DNA from: JAGPUQ01 sp963708735 | Lineage (GTDB): Bacteria; Pseudomonadota; Gammaproteobacteria; Pseudomonadales; Porticoccaceae | DNA: 64,000 bases | Direction of reading: 5' to 3' | Assembly (NCBI GenBank): GCA_963708735.1 | Contig: CAVPTW010000020.1 | Location: forward strand, 1-64,000 | The notes under the pieces: generated by a model | Told to the model about the DNA's origin: nothing | Seen by the model: the letters and a program-made list of their open reading frames with translations, nothing else | Database searches by the model: none | Translations under genes and position numbers: made by a program | Part shown: positions 9,089 to 17,017 of the stretch, in pieces | Numbering within the stretch: the first letter of the stretch is position 1 | Layout: each line of letters opens with the position of its first letter

Positions 9089-9799
9089 ATGCGCGCTTCT
9101 GATGAACCCCCCGTCTGCACTGACGACCCCAACAGCAATGTCATCGACCTGTTCACCCGCCTGCCCTTCTCGCACCCGTTCAATCGCCGCTTCATCCGTC
9201 TCGCACCCGAGCTCGACGGGATGCAGATGCTCTACTCCAACGAGTCCCATCCGGAACGCCTGTTCAGCATCAAGGTGCTGTGCTGGGCGTTGCGGGCCGA
9301 TGGCGACATCGTCGGGCTGGTGCCCTGGCTCAACAGCCTGACCCCCTGCCCCGACATTCAGGATCCCCTCAACGGGCGCTGGGAGGGCTACTATGATCCC
9401 GGCATCGACGAAGTATTTTATGAAGCACCCCTGCACAAGGCGATGGAGCTGGAGACTGCCGCCGAGTACTACGATTACGCCTGCGACAGCGAGTCCGACC
9501 CGATCCAGGAAGTCCCTGATACGATCGGCACCCACGCGGTGTTTTCGGGCGACGGGTTCAAGACTCTTCATCTGCGGGAAGTCGTGAGCTGGCGGCTGCT
9601 GTTTGATGGCACGATCCAGGGCATGATAGTGGACCCTGAAAAAGTCCGCGAAACGCCCGTACTGCCCGGCGACGACAGTCTGTTTGCCGCCGACAGCCAT
9701 GACGAATTTCGTTACTACTTTCAACACCATATCGCCAACAAGATCAAAGCCTGCGATCCCGAGGCATTGCAGGCCATTGCGCTGCTGGCGGACTCCTGA
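9089..9799 (+). CDS. Uncharacterised 236-aa acidic protein
   Basis: I do not recognise the family. The protein is soluble-looking, acidic and free of a signal peptide or membrane helix. The stretch IDLFTRLPFSHPFNRRFIRL (about 20-39) and a central segment rich in Tyr, Asp and Glu (WEGYYDPGIDEVFYE, then AAEYYDYACD) stand out. WRLLFDGTIQGMIVDPEKV resembles a beta-hairpin. It has a strong AGGAG seven bases before ATG. It is a single gene between the divergent epmC and a palindromic stem at 9811. Codon use fits its neighbours, so it is a real gene. Confidence 0.8.
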   Translation: MRASDEPPVCTDDPNSNVIDLFTRLPFSHPFNRRFIRLAPELDGMQMLYSNESHPERLFSIKVLCWALRADGDIVGLVPWLNSLTPCPDIQDPLNGRWEGYYDPGIDEVFYEAPLHKAMELETAAEYYDYACDSESDPIQEVPDTIGTHAVFSGDGFKTLHLREVVSWRLLFDGTIQGMIVDPEKVRETPVLPGDDSLFAADSHDEFRYYFQHHIANKIKACDPEALQAIALLADS

Positions 9800-9810
9800 C
9801 CACTTCCATC

Positions 9811-9833
9811 CGGGCCCGCTGACCACGGGCCCG
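9811..9833. terminator. Palindromic stem between convergent genes
   Basis: Two copies of the self-complementary CGGGCCCG (9811-9818 and 9826-9833) form a strong hairpin between the convergent 236-aa gene and tusA. There is no clear T-tract, so termination on either strand is likely but not certain. Confidence 0.45.
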
Positions 9834-9865
9834 TACCCTTCCGCAAAGCCCCCCTCACTCCCGGT

Positions 9866-10108
9866 TCAGCCACGGCGAATGAAATACAGATAGACGCCGT
9901 TGTCCGCGCTTTTCTTGACCAGTTGATGCCCGAGATAGTGACAGAAGCGGGGAATATCGCGCTCGGTTGCGGGGTCAGTGGCAATCACCTTGAGGACATC
10001 GCCCACTGCGACCTTGCGCAGCGCATTGTGGAGCATCATCACAGGCTCCGGGCAGCGCAACCCGGAGGTGTCCACACATTGGCTGTAGGGCGGCTCCATG
10101 CCCGTCAT
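9866..10108 (-). CDS. tusA: TusA-family sulfurtransferase
   Basis: This 80-aa protein carries persulfide sulfur to the TusBCD relay for 2-thiouridine in tRNA, and to other acceptors. The motif DTSGLRCPEPVMML holds the acceptor Cys. A C-terminal YLYFIRRG strand completes the fold. Length equals that of E. coli TusA (81 aa). It lies just left of the insertion sequence, whose left end is 73 bp upstream of the tusA start, so the element may have separated it from its native promoter. Confidence 0.9.
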   Translation of the reverse strand: MTGMEPPYSQCVDTSGLRCPEPVMMLHNALRKVAVGDVLKVIATDPATERDIPRFCHYLGHQLVKKSADNGVYLYFIRRG

Positions 10109-10153
10109 TCTCGCAAATGCCCCGCCTCACGGGAACGGACTCGTCCCCGCGTC

Positions 10154-10170
10154 CCCGTGCCCCACACGGG
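10154..10170 (-). terminator. Hairpin cut off from its gene by the insertion sequence
   Basis: CCCGTG-CCCCA-CACGGG forms a 6-bp stem. Before the insertion it would have stood about 8 bp past the stop of the MTH1187-family gene now at 11744, so it may be the old terminator of that gene. There is no T-run, so this is weak. Confidence 0.3.
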
Positions 10171-10181
10171 ATGTCTGCTAG

Positions 10182-11743
10182 CAGCCTGTCGGACTTAACC
10201 TCACGGCCATTGGATTCCGTGGGGGATATTGTGGATTTGCACCACTGAGGTGCATGTTTTGGCCGATTTCGCCGCCATTTTCGCTGAACCGAGCATGCTT
10301 GCCCCGCTTTCAGGCCATTCGGACGGATTTGGGCTGCAACACGGCCATGCGTTTCAAGTTCCACGCCAGGCAAACCAGCGTCCATTCGTGGCCAACATTG
10401 GCCAGGCCGCGTAGCAGAAACTGGCGGAAGGCCATCACCGACTTGATGATGCCGAATACCGGCTCCACCGTCTGCTTGCGCAGCGCATAGGCCGCCCGCC
10501 CGGCCTGGGTCTTGAGGGTGTGCTTCATCTGATCGACTGGGTTGTCGGCCGGTAGCGCCGCAGGCTCTTCAAAACGATCGCGCCAGGCCGGGTGGTGCGC
10601 ATCGCGACCCACCGCCATCAGCGGTTCGATCCCGGCATCATGGCAGGCCTTGACGTTCTTCGCGCTGCAGTAGCCCGTGTCTGCCAACAGCTGATCCGGC
10701 TGGCGCAATCCATCGGGCAGGCGCTGCAGCGCCGCCAGCGTCGGCGCCACCTGCTCCTTGTCGTTGCCGGCCTGAGTGATGTGTGGGACCAGGATCAGCA
10801 TCGATTCGGTGTCGACCGCAGCCTGCGCGTTGTAGCACTGATCGAATCCGCCGCTCGACACCTTCATGATGCGTGAGTCTTCGTCGGTCAGATTGACCTG
10901 ATCGTCCGCGCGCGGGCCGGTTTGTGGCGGCGCCGGCGGCTTGCCGCCGGGCTTCTTGCCGGTCGCCTTTTGCTTCGCCTCGCGCTCGGCCAGCTTGGCC
11001 TGGTACTCGGCCTGCGCCCTTTCGTCACGCGCCTGGGCGCGCTCTTCGATGACCGCCTTGGCTCGCGCGATCGCGGCCAGGCGATCCTCGCGCCGCTGGA
11101 TCTCGTCGGGCAGGCTGACGCCATCGGGAACCGTGCTCTGATCCGCCGCTTCGGCCAGCGCCAGCATCTCCTGCACTTCGGCCTTGAGCTGCGCTTCGAT
11201 CTTCTCGGCGTACCCATACGACAAGGCGCTGTGCCGCGAGGCGTTGGCGTGGACCTTGGTGCCGTCCAGGCTCACCGTGCCAAATCGCGAGAGCTGGTTT
11301 TCCCGGGCCACCTGCAGCACTTGCACGAAAATCGCCGCAAACTGCTCGCCGAAGCGCCGGCGAAAGTGCGACAGCGTGTCGTGGTCCGGGTGCTGGTCGC
11401 AGGCGATGAAACGAAACGCCAGCGAATCGTAGGTCGCACGCTCGATCTTGCGGCTTGAGTGAGTGCCGGTGGCGTAGCCGTAAATCAACAGCGAGAGCAG
11501 CAGCGCCGGGTGGTAGGCCTCACTGCCGCGACCGGCGTAAGCGCGCTCAAACGCCGACAGGTCCAGCCCTTCGACCACATCCACCACGTACCGCGCCAAG
11601 TGTGACTCCGGCAACCAGTCCTGCACCGAAGGGGGAAGAAGGTAGTCGGTCTGACGATCAATGGGGCGAAATCGGCTCATGTCATCGGGTGTTTCGGAAG
11701 GTGTGCAATTTTAACCCGAAGGGTGGGAAAGTCCGACAGGCTG
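10182..11743 (-). mobile_element. Complete IS1182-type insertion sequence
   Basis: The element is about 1.56 kb with one transposase gene. Its ends are perfect inverted repeats of 15 bp: CAGCCTGTCGGACTT at 10182-10196 and its complement at 11729-11743. CTAG flanks both sides (10178-10181 and 11744-11747), which fits a 4-bp target duplication. Because CTAG is itself palindromic the exact edge is ambiguous by a base or two. The transposase frame is open, so the copy looks potentially active. Outside the transposase, the left 130 bp and right 60 bp are non-coding. Confidence 0.88.
10310..11680 (-). CDS. IS1182-family DDE transposase
   Basis: This 456-aa protein is a DDE transposase of the IS1182 type. 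The N-terminus carries the DUF772-like block (YHPALLLSLLIYGYATGTHSSRKIE, about 56-80). The first catalytic Asp is in SLDGTKVHANAS (Asp139), the second in LLADTGYCSAKN, and the Glu in KQTVEPVFGIIK. A Lys/Ala/Glu-rich coiled linker lies near 165-245, and the C-terminus holds FLLRGLANVGHEW. No frameshift or stop is seen. It occupies nearly the whole insertion sequence. Confidence 0.93.
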   Translation of the reverse strand: MSRFRPIDRQTDYLLPPSVQDWLPESHLARYVVDVVEGLDLSAFERAYAGRGSEAYHPALLLSLLIYGYATGTHSSRKIERATYDSLAFRFIACDQHPDHDTLSHFRRRFGEQFAAIFVQVLQVARENQLSRFGTVSLDGTKVHANASRHSALSYGYAEKIEAQLKAEVQEMLALAEAADQSTVPDGVSLPDEIQRREDRLAAIARAKAVIEERAQARDERAQAEYQAKLAEREAKQKATGKKPGGKPPAPPQTGPRADDQVNLTDEDSRIMKVSSGGFDQCYNAQAAVDTESMLILVPHITQAGNDKEQVAPTLAALQRLPDGLRQPDQLLADTGYCSAKNVKACHDAGIEPLMAVGRDAHHPAWRDRFEEPAALPADNPVDQMKHTLKTQAGRAAYALRKQTVEPVFGIIKSVMAFRQFLLRGLANVGHEWTLVCLAWNLKRMAVLQPKSVRMA

Positions 11744-12052
11744 CTAGGACTTGCGCGCCAGCAGCGCCTCCACGCGTGCGACCTTGTCGGCCAGACTCTG
11801 CACGCGATCAGTGCGTGAACCTACCTTGAGGGTTGAGGAAATACGCACCCGGCCCATGGCATGGACGCGGCGATGGCATTCCTTGATCGCCGCCATCACC
11901 GCGTCCCATTCACCCTCCAGATTGGTGCCGTAAGCATGCATGACGGCGGTCAGACCGCGCTCGGCGAACACCCGCTGGCACTCGGCGATCTCGGCCGCGA
12001 CGGACACATCGCCGCCCAGCGGAATCAGGCAGAAATCAACGTGTATATGCAT
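11744..12052 (-). CDS. MTH1187-family thiamine-binding-like protein
   Basis: This 102-aa protein matches the small MTH1187/YkoF-like family, which folds as a ferredoxin-like tetramer; some members bind thiamine or related ligands. Features are the beta-strand start MHIHVDFCLIPLG, the block VMHAYGTNLEGEWDAVMAAIKECH and the paired strand RVRISSTLKVGSR. A C-terminal helix follows. The stop codon TAG lies inside the CTAG that flanks the insertion sequence, so the element landed exactly at the end of this gene without changing the protein. The length is normal. Confidence 0.8.
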   Translation of the reverse strand: MHIHVDFCLIPLGGDVSVAAEIAECQRVFAERGLTAVMHAYGTNLEGEWDAVMAAIKECHRRVHAMGRVRISSTLKVGSRTDRVQSLADKVARVEALLARKS

Positions 12053-12182
12053 GGCGGCACTCCGGTCCGGAAATCACGGCCAGCCTAGTCGAGGCGACAC
12101 TCGCCGGCAACATCATTGCCCCTTGGCGGGCGCGCGCCGCTGGGAGATACTCCAGCTTCCTATCACCGTCCGGAGACCGGCT

Positions 12183-12533
12183 GTGGCGTTGGAAACGGTC
12201 GCACATATCGACGAGATACCGCTCGGTACGCGCAAGGTGGTGAAGGCCGGTGGCAACAAGTTATTGCTGTTTCACCTCGACACCGGATTTTACGCCACCC
12301 AGGCCTATTGCCCGCATCTGCTCGCCCCTCTGAAAAGCGGCAAGTTGCTGAATGGCCACATCCTGCAATGCCCCTTTCATCGTGCACAGTTTGACATCAC
12401 CAACGGCGCGGTGCTCCGCTGGGCGAACTTTCCGCCGGGAATACAAGCCCTCAACGTGCTGCGCGGCGAGCGCTGCCTTACCACCTATCCGGTGGTCATC
12501 GAGGGCGATCAAGTGCGCATCGAGATTCGCTGA
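12183..12533 (+). CDS. Rieske [2Fe-2S] ferredoxin-like protein
   Basis: This 116-aa protein carries a Rieske cluster motif: Cys-Pro-His (YCPHLLAPL) and, 17 residues on, Cys-Pro-Phe-His (QCPFHRAQFD), giving the usual two Cys and two His ligands. Such small proteins pass electrons to ring-hydroxylating or other oxygenases. No oxygenase subunit is next to it. The GTG at 12183 gives the right length; the longer open frame upstream is non-coding in look. It is followed 127 bp later by an SDR gene on the same strand. Confidence 0.82.
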   Translation: MALETVAHIDEIPLGTRKVVKAGGNKLLLFHLDTGFYATQAYCPHLLAPLKSGKLLNGHILQCPFHRAQFDITNGAVLRWANFPPGIQALNVLRGERCLTTYPVVIEGDQVRIEIR

Positions 12534-12660
12534 GCCCGACGGTAGCGCTAACGGTGGCGTGGTCGGCCGGCGCGACCGCAAACGCAGGGCTGAACCGCGA
12601 TCGATTGCATTCCCGCCATCAACCCCATTCCACAGCCACACACATAACAGGAGAATCATC

Positions 12661-13407
12661 ATGGCACCGCAAAAAATCGCACTGGTTACCGGCGGCGCGC
12701 GCGGCATCGGCGAAGCGATCTGTCGCGTACTCACCGAACACGGGCACAAGGTCGTGGTCAGCGACGTAAACGGCGCCGGGGCCACAGCGCTCGCCCGTGA
12801 ACTGGGCGGCTACGGCATCGCGATGGACGTCACCCAGCCGGATTCAGTCACTGCCGCGGTCGCCCAGATCAACCGGGACGTGGGGGTCCCCTGGCTGGTG
12901 GTGAATAACGCCGGCTGGGACAATCTCATGCCCTTTCTGGACACCGACGAGGCATTTCAGGAGAAAGTCATCGCCATCAATTACGCGGGCCCGGTGCGGG
13001 TGTGCCGTGCCGTGCTGCCGGGAATGATCGGTCTGGGCAGCGGGCGGATCGTCAACATTGCCTCCGACGCTGGTCGCATCGGGTCTGCCCTGGAAGCGAT
13101 TTACTCGGGGACAAAAGGTGGTCTCATCGCCTTCACCAAGACCATCGCGCGGGAGTTCGCGCGCCACAACATCACCGCCAACAACGTATGTCCGGGGATT
13201 ACGGACACGCCGCTGATCGGGGAGATAACGGCCATCAATCCGATCGCGGCCAGGGGCATCGCCGGTATCAAGAAGTCAGTGCCATTGGGGCGCATGGGTA
13301 CGCCCATGGATATCGCCTACGCCACCGCGTTTTTCGCCGCCGAGGAAGCCGCGTACATCACCGGGCAGACTGTCTCGGTGAGCGGCGGCATCACCATGGC
13401 GAGTTGA
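12661..13407 (+). CDS. SDR-family oxidoreductase (3-hydroxyacyl-CoA or cyclic alcohol dehydrogenase type)
   Basis: This 248-aa classical short-chain dehydrogenase has the NAD(P) motif TGGARGIG (10-17), VNNAG, and the catalytic Tyr and Lys in YSGTKGG after the Ser of NIASDAG. The acidic residue in VVSDVNG suggests NAD(H) preference. The SGGITMAS tail is family-typical. It resembles 2-hydroxycyclohexanecarboxyl-CoA dehydrogenases (BadH) and 3-oxoacyl reductases, but the substrate cannot be fixed. The start has a good ribosome site (GGAG, nine bases before ATG). Confidence 0.85.
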   Translation: MAPQKIALVTGGARGIGEAICRVLTEHGHKVVVSDVNGAGATALARELGGYGIAMDVTQPDSVTAAVAQINRDVGVPWLVVNNAGWDNLMPFLDTDEAFQEKVIAINYAGPVRVCRAVLPGMIGLGSGRIVNIASDAGRIGSALEAIYSGTKGGLIAFTKTIAREFARHNITANNVCPGITDTPLIGEITAINPIAARGIAGIKKSVPLGRMGTPMDIAYATAFFAAEEAAYITGQTVSVSGGITMAS

Positions 13408-13498
13408 GGGCGGCGCCGCTTCTGCAAGGTAACAAGTTCAGCATCTGAACCCGCAGGCAGGCAAAAGAACGCACAGCAGTACTGCGGTTCCCAACAGG

Positions 13499-13526
13499 AT
13501 GGCGGGCTCCCATGGGAGCCCGCCAT
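13499..13526. repeat. 28-bp perfect palindrome
   Basis: ATGGCGGGCTCCCA followed at once by its reverse complement, with no spacer. It could fold as a terminator-like hairpin for the SDR gene ending at 13407 (TTT follows), or be a two-fold protein site. Only one copy is in the window. Confidence 0.7.
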
Positions 13527-13570
13527 TTGGTGCGAAGGGCTTGTTCGAAGGTGGCTGTGCCGACGACTAT

Positions 13571-13602
13571 GAGTGAGCGCCGCGCCGAGTGAGCGCCGCG
13601 CC
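13571..13602. repeat. Tandem 16-bp duplication
   Basis: GAGTGAGCGCCGCGCC occurs twice head to tail (13571-13586 and 13587-13602) in non-coding DNA. It looks like a simple slippage duplication. Confidence 0.8.
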
Positions 13603-13798
13603 GTTCGCGCGACAACTGCCATTGTGCCTCCGCAATTCCGGGGGCGGTTCAGTGCTTCGGACAGCAGGCGGGGTTGAACGACCAAGATGCGCCCGGCAAG
13701 ATCCCGTCCTGTAACAGAAGTTGCCGCCAGGGAAATGACGGGATTCGGCGCGCTAGCATCGTTAGCCCAATGCGGATCATCCAAATGCGGAGAACAAA

Positions 13799-14557
13799 AT
13801 GACCAGCCAACGCACCACGGTTGAAGTGCGCGATCACGTCCTGATCATCACCATGAACCGGCACGAAAAGCGTAACGCCATCGACCACGAAATGACGCTG
13901 GCGCTCGACGCGGCCCTCAACCGCCTGGAAGACGAACCAGAACTGTGGGTTGGTGTCATCACCGGTGGGCCGGCCATGTTCTGCGCCGGGACCGACATGG
14001 CCGCCACCTCGGGAGCGCCGACCGCACGCGGCGGCATCTACGGCGTGGTCGGTCGCACCCGCACCAAGCCGCTGATCGCTGCGGTCGAGGGTGTTGCCTT
14101 TGGCGGCGGTTTCGAAGTCGTCATGGCCTGCGACCTGGTCGTCGCCGCCACCAACGCCCGCTTTGGTCTTCCCGAAGTCAAACGCGGGCTGGTACCCACC
14201 AGTGGCGCCATTTTTCGCGCCAGCCGGGTGCTGCCTCTCAATGTCGCCAAGCAGCTGATGTTCACCGGTGCCGAGCTGTCCCCCGCCGACGGATACCGCC
14301 TTGGGCTGGTCAATGAACTCTGCGAACCCGGTGGTGCGTTGGCCGGCGCGCTGGCCTTGGCCGCGCAGATCACCGCCAACTCTCCGGTGTCGGTACAACA
14401 GTCGCTGCAAGCCATCGATGCGTTGGCATCCGCCAACGATGCACTGGGCTGGGAGCTGACGACGAAGGCCAAAAAGGTCATCAATGCGTCCGCCGACGCC
14501 AAGGAAGGCGTGGCTGCTTTCTTCGAGAAGCGTCCGCCAAAGTGGATGGGGCGCTGA
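13799..14557 (+). CDS. Enoyl-CoA hydratase/isomerase family protein
   Basis: This 252-aa crotonase-fold protein is expected to act on a CoA thioester. The oxyanion-hole segments are visible: FCAGTDMAA (about 60-68) and AVEGVAFGGGFEVVMACD (about 97-114). GLPEVKRGLVPTSGA follows. A Glu stands in VKRGL, but Gly or Pro replaces the second usual catalytic Glu region, so hydratase activity is not certain. It sits between two SDR genes, which suggests a small degradation pathway for a cyclic or branched compound. Confidence 0.85.
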   Translation: MTSQRTTVEVRDHVLIITMNRHEKRNAIDHEMTLALDAALNRLEDEPELWVGVITGGPAMFCAGTDMAATSGAPTARGGIYGVVGRTRTKPLIAAVEGVAFGGGFEVVMACDLVVAATNARFGLPEVKRGLVPTSGAIFRASRVLPLNVAKQLMFTGAELSPADGYRLGLVNELCEPGGALAGALALAAQITANSPVSVQQSLQAIDALASANDALGWELTTKAKKVINASADAKEGVAAFFEKRPPKWMGR

Positions 14558-14874
14558 GCGCCTCGAGTTTCGAGGTACAGGCACTGCTTCCATCGGCGGA
14601 CTGTTGAAAAACGTTGCGCGAGGGCCGGATGCGCGGCACGCCGCCACCGAGATCCATCAACCGGACCGGTGCAGGTGCGAAATATCCCGGATGTTCAAAA
14701 AGTCAGAATTCAAAATGCCGCAGCCAAAAGACGGTCGGATCGCGTTCGTCACTTGACCTGCCCCACGGCCTGGGCAAAGCTGGCAGCGCACAATAATCGT
14801 GGGGCCAGACCCCGCTTCATTCACCATACGGACGCGCCCCGCGGCGACGCCGTTGACATCAGGCAGAAAAAAAC
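14558..14874. other. 317-bp gap without a supported gene
   Basis: No coding frame or RNA gene is convincing. A short stem, GGGG-CCAGA-CCCC (about 14801-14815), resembles the core of repetitive extragenic elements, but only one copy is seen. Confidence 0.4.
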
Positions 14875-15732
14875 ATGAAAGACGTGAAGGGTAAAGTAGC
14901 GTTCATCACCGGTGGCGCCAGTGGTATGGGTTTGGGCATGGCCCGCGCGTTTGCAGCGGCGGGCATGAAAGTCATGATTGGCGACATTGAAGCCGGCCCG
15001 GCACAAAAGGCGGTTGACGAACTGAAAGGCAAGGGTCTGGATGCCGCTTGCGTGCAGGTCGATGTCAGCAAGATGGAATCCGTGCAGGCTGCGGCCCAAA
15101 AAACGGTGGAAACCTTCGGCAAGGTGCACGTCATCAGCAACAATGCCGGCGTCGCGGTGGGCGGCTACAGCGAATCCTGCAGCCTGCGCAACTGGAAATG
15201 GGTGGTGGACGTCAATCTGTGGGGCGTGGTCTACGGCCTCCAGTCCTTCGTGCCGCTGATCCAGTCCCACGGCGAAGGCGGTCATGTGATCAGCACAGCG
15301 TCGATGGCGGGCATGGTTGGCCTGCGCGGCGCAGGCCCCTACAACGCCACGAAATTCGCTGTGGTCGGCATGATGGAGACCTTCGCCGCCGATCACCGCA
15401 AGGATAATATCGGGGCCTCGGTCCTGTGCCCGGGCATCGTCGCGACCAACATCGGTCATTCCGGACGCAATCGGCCGGAGGAATATGGCGGTGCTGTCGC
15501 CCCCAGCGAAAAGGACCGCACCGCCGAAATGCTCGCGCAAGGTCTGAACCCCGATATCGTCGGTGATCTGGTGCTGGAAGCCATGCAGGCGGATCAGTTT
15601 TATATTTTCACCAATCCCGGCCTGAAGCATTTGATTGAAACCCGCTGCAAACGGATTGTGGACGGCTATGACTGGGCCGCAAACTGCAACGCGCTGAAAG
15701 GGGTGAAGCAATCCGGCCTGCTGCCGGCATAG
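14875..15732 (+). CDS. SDR-family oxidoreductase
   Basis: This 285-aa short-chain dehydrogenase has TGGASGMGLGMA for the cofactor, NNAGVAVGG, and the catalytic Ser in ISTASMAGM with Tyr and Lys in YNATKFAV. The Asp in MIGDIEAG suggests NAD(H). A longer C-terminal region (about residues 200-285, with EEYGG and a final helix) is typical of the broad SDR group that acts on hydroxysteroids and aromatic or alicyclic alcohols. It forms part of the 12-16 kb catabolic-like group. Confidence 0.85.
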   Translation: MKDVKGKVAFITGGASGMGLGMARAFAAAGMKVMIGDIEAGPAQKAVDELKGKGLDAACVQVDVSKMESVQAAAQKTVETFGKVHVISNNAGVAVGGYSESCSLRNWKWVVDVNLWGVVYGLQSFVPLIQSHGEGGHVISTASMAGMVGLRGAGPYNATKFAVVGMMETFAADHRKDNIGASVLCPGIVATNIGHSGRNRPEEYGGAVAPSEKDRTAEMLAQGLNPDIVGDLVLEAMQADQFYIFTNPGLKHLIETRCKRIVDGYDWAANCNALKGVKQSGLLPA

Positions 15733-15783
15733 GCTTATTTCAGGGTCATGGTGAGAATGCAGCCCGCGGGCCATGGTCTACAT

Positions 15784-15824
15784 GGATCATGGCTCCGCGA
15801 AGGCGCCCCGGTGATCCATGATCC
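15784..15824. terminator. Inverted repeat between convergent genes
   Basis: GGATCATGG (15784-15792) pairs perfectly with CCATGATCC (15816-15824). It lies between the SDR gene and the convergent LOG-like gene and may end both transcripts. Confidence 0.35.
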
Positions 15825-15832
15825 GGCCAAGC

Positions 15833-16396
15833 TCAACGCACCGAGGTCGAAGGAGGCGATACTTCCGTTCGATGTTCGATCTCGCGCGCGGTCAGGGTTA
15901 TCCAGTGCAACACCTCCGCGACTGCATGGAAATGCAGCAAGGTCTCCTCCCTTCGATAATCGAGCTTCTGTCCGGCCAGCTTGCCCGACCAGCCTTCGGC
16001 GCCGAGCAACGCAATGGGCTTCTTGAACTGCCACGCCAGAGCCAGCTCCGCGAGCGTCCCGGCAGCGCCGCCGATGGCGACCACCATGTCCGCCGAGAGC
16101 GGCACGATGGCGTTCTGTAGATGGGATGCACCCACGGGAACCGCAAGATCGAGGTACGGATTGGCGTCACCGAAATGGGCACCCGGCAGGATGCCCACGA
16201 TGTAGGCGCCCTCGACGCCATTGCGCCGATGCGTGTGGATTGCCTTGCACAGGCTGTACATGACGCCCTCCTGCCCGCCGGAGACGACGTTGAGCTTCAT
16301 GTTGGCCAATCCCTCGCCAAGTTCGTGGGCCAACTGGTGCTCTGCCTCGTTGGCGGAATAGCTGCCCAGCACGGAAAGGTTGAGTCGACGGGGCAT
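15833..16396 (-). CDS. LOG-like Rossmann-fold protein (TIGR00725 type)
   Basis: This 187-aa protein matches the SLOG/lysine-decarboxylase-like family, some members of which bind or cleave nucleotides (for example cytokinin-type phosphoribohydrolases). Features are the first strand LNLSVLGSYSANEAE, VVSGGQEGVMYSL, and AIGGAAGTLAELALAW, the nucleotide loop corresponding to PGGxGTxxE. The ATG at 16396 is chosen over the longer frame because homology-like structure begins there. The exact activity is unknown. Confidence 0.72.
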   Translation of the reverse strand: MPRRLNLSVLGSYSANEAEHQLAHELGEGLANMKLNVVSGGQEGVMYSLCKAIHTHRRNGVEGAYIVGILPGAHFGDANPYLDLAVPVGASHLQNAIVPLSADMVVAIGGAAGTLAELALAWQFKKPIALLGAEGWSGKLAGQKLDYRREETLLHFHAVAEVLHWITLTAREIEHRTEVSPPSTSVR

Positions 16397-16397
16397 A

Positions 16398-16859
16398 TCA
16401 AAGGCTCGCTCGGGCCGATCGCTGCCCAACTGCCCGCGCGACCGGGAGTGCTGCGACCCAGTCCGGGCATGGCGGATTGCCAAATTCCATGGCGTCGTCG
16501 TCCACCGGGCCAAACCTCAGATTTTTAAGATCGCGCAGGTAGTTCTGCGGGGCGATCCACGGGTCCTTGTCGCCCTGCCTCGGCAGCTTGCCGGCGGCGC
16601 GGCGCACATAGCCGGACAACAGATTGAACCGGGCGGTTTCCTTCATGGCGGGGTCGTGCAGACGCGGCGTGCGCAGGCGCATTGCGGCCCTCGAGTATGG
16701 CGTAGCTCTTGGTCGGGCAGTCGCGCTGTAGTCGGGCAGTCGCGCTGTAGTCGGGCAGTCGCGCTGTAGATAAAAGGCGGCGCCGATGATCAATACGTCG
16801 AAATACGCTACCGCCACACTAACCCAACCGATGTTTCGCGGACCTTCCGCCAAGCACAC
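16398..16859 (-). pseudogene. Remnant of a flavin-containing monooxygenase
   Basis: One open frame of 153 codons joins two ends of a protein normally about 500 aa long. The start (YFDVLIIGA, then FYLQRDCP) matches the FAD-binding N-terminus of FMO/Baeyer-Villiger-type monooxygenases but lacks the GxGxxG continuation. The end (SGYVRRAAGKLPRQG, then WIAPQNYLRDLKNLRFG) matches their C-terminus. Everything between is gone. A 19-bp unit is present three times at the junction, and reading through one unit only restores TKSYAILEGR, the expected next motif. This is a true deletion remnant, not a sequencing slip. Confidence 0.68.
16712..16768. repeat. 19-bp x3 tandem repeat inside the monooxygenase remnant
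   Basis: GTCGGGCAGTCGCGCTGTA is repeated exactly three times head to tail. The two extra units add 38 bp, which is not a multiple of three and shifts the frame away from the normal FMO sequence. Confidence 0.92.
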
Positions 16860-17017
16860 AGACTACGCGACGCCGGCGGACCTTGGCAAAACCAACGCAG
16901 CGAATCCGCGAACGCAACCATGCTTCAGCGCATGGAATTTCACGATGGCTGGAGTCCCACGAAAATCGAGCAAGCACTCCGTCGTGGACCCATTGCAGGG
17001 ACCCTTGTCGCGCGGTG

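Larger units (their letters stand above)
13408..13798. other. 391-bp gap with a perfect palindrome and a tandem repeat
   Basis: No gene is supported here. The gap holds the 28-bp palindrome at 13499 and the 16-bp tandem duplication at 13571, listed separately. The last 30 bp carry a GGAG ribosome site for the crotonase gene. Confidence 0.5.

Noticed and set aside
11744..12052. Gene truncated by the insertion sequence
   Set aside because: The stop codon is part of the flanking CTAG and the length is normal for the family, so the protein is complete.
14801..14815. REP/RAYT-type repeat element
   Set aside because: The GGGG-CCAGA-CCCC core is suggestive, but there is only one copy in 64 kb and no RAYT transposase.
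16712..16768. Possible CRISPR array
   Set aside because: The units are exact 19-bp tandem copies with no spacers between them.
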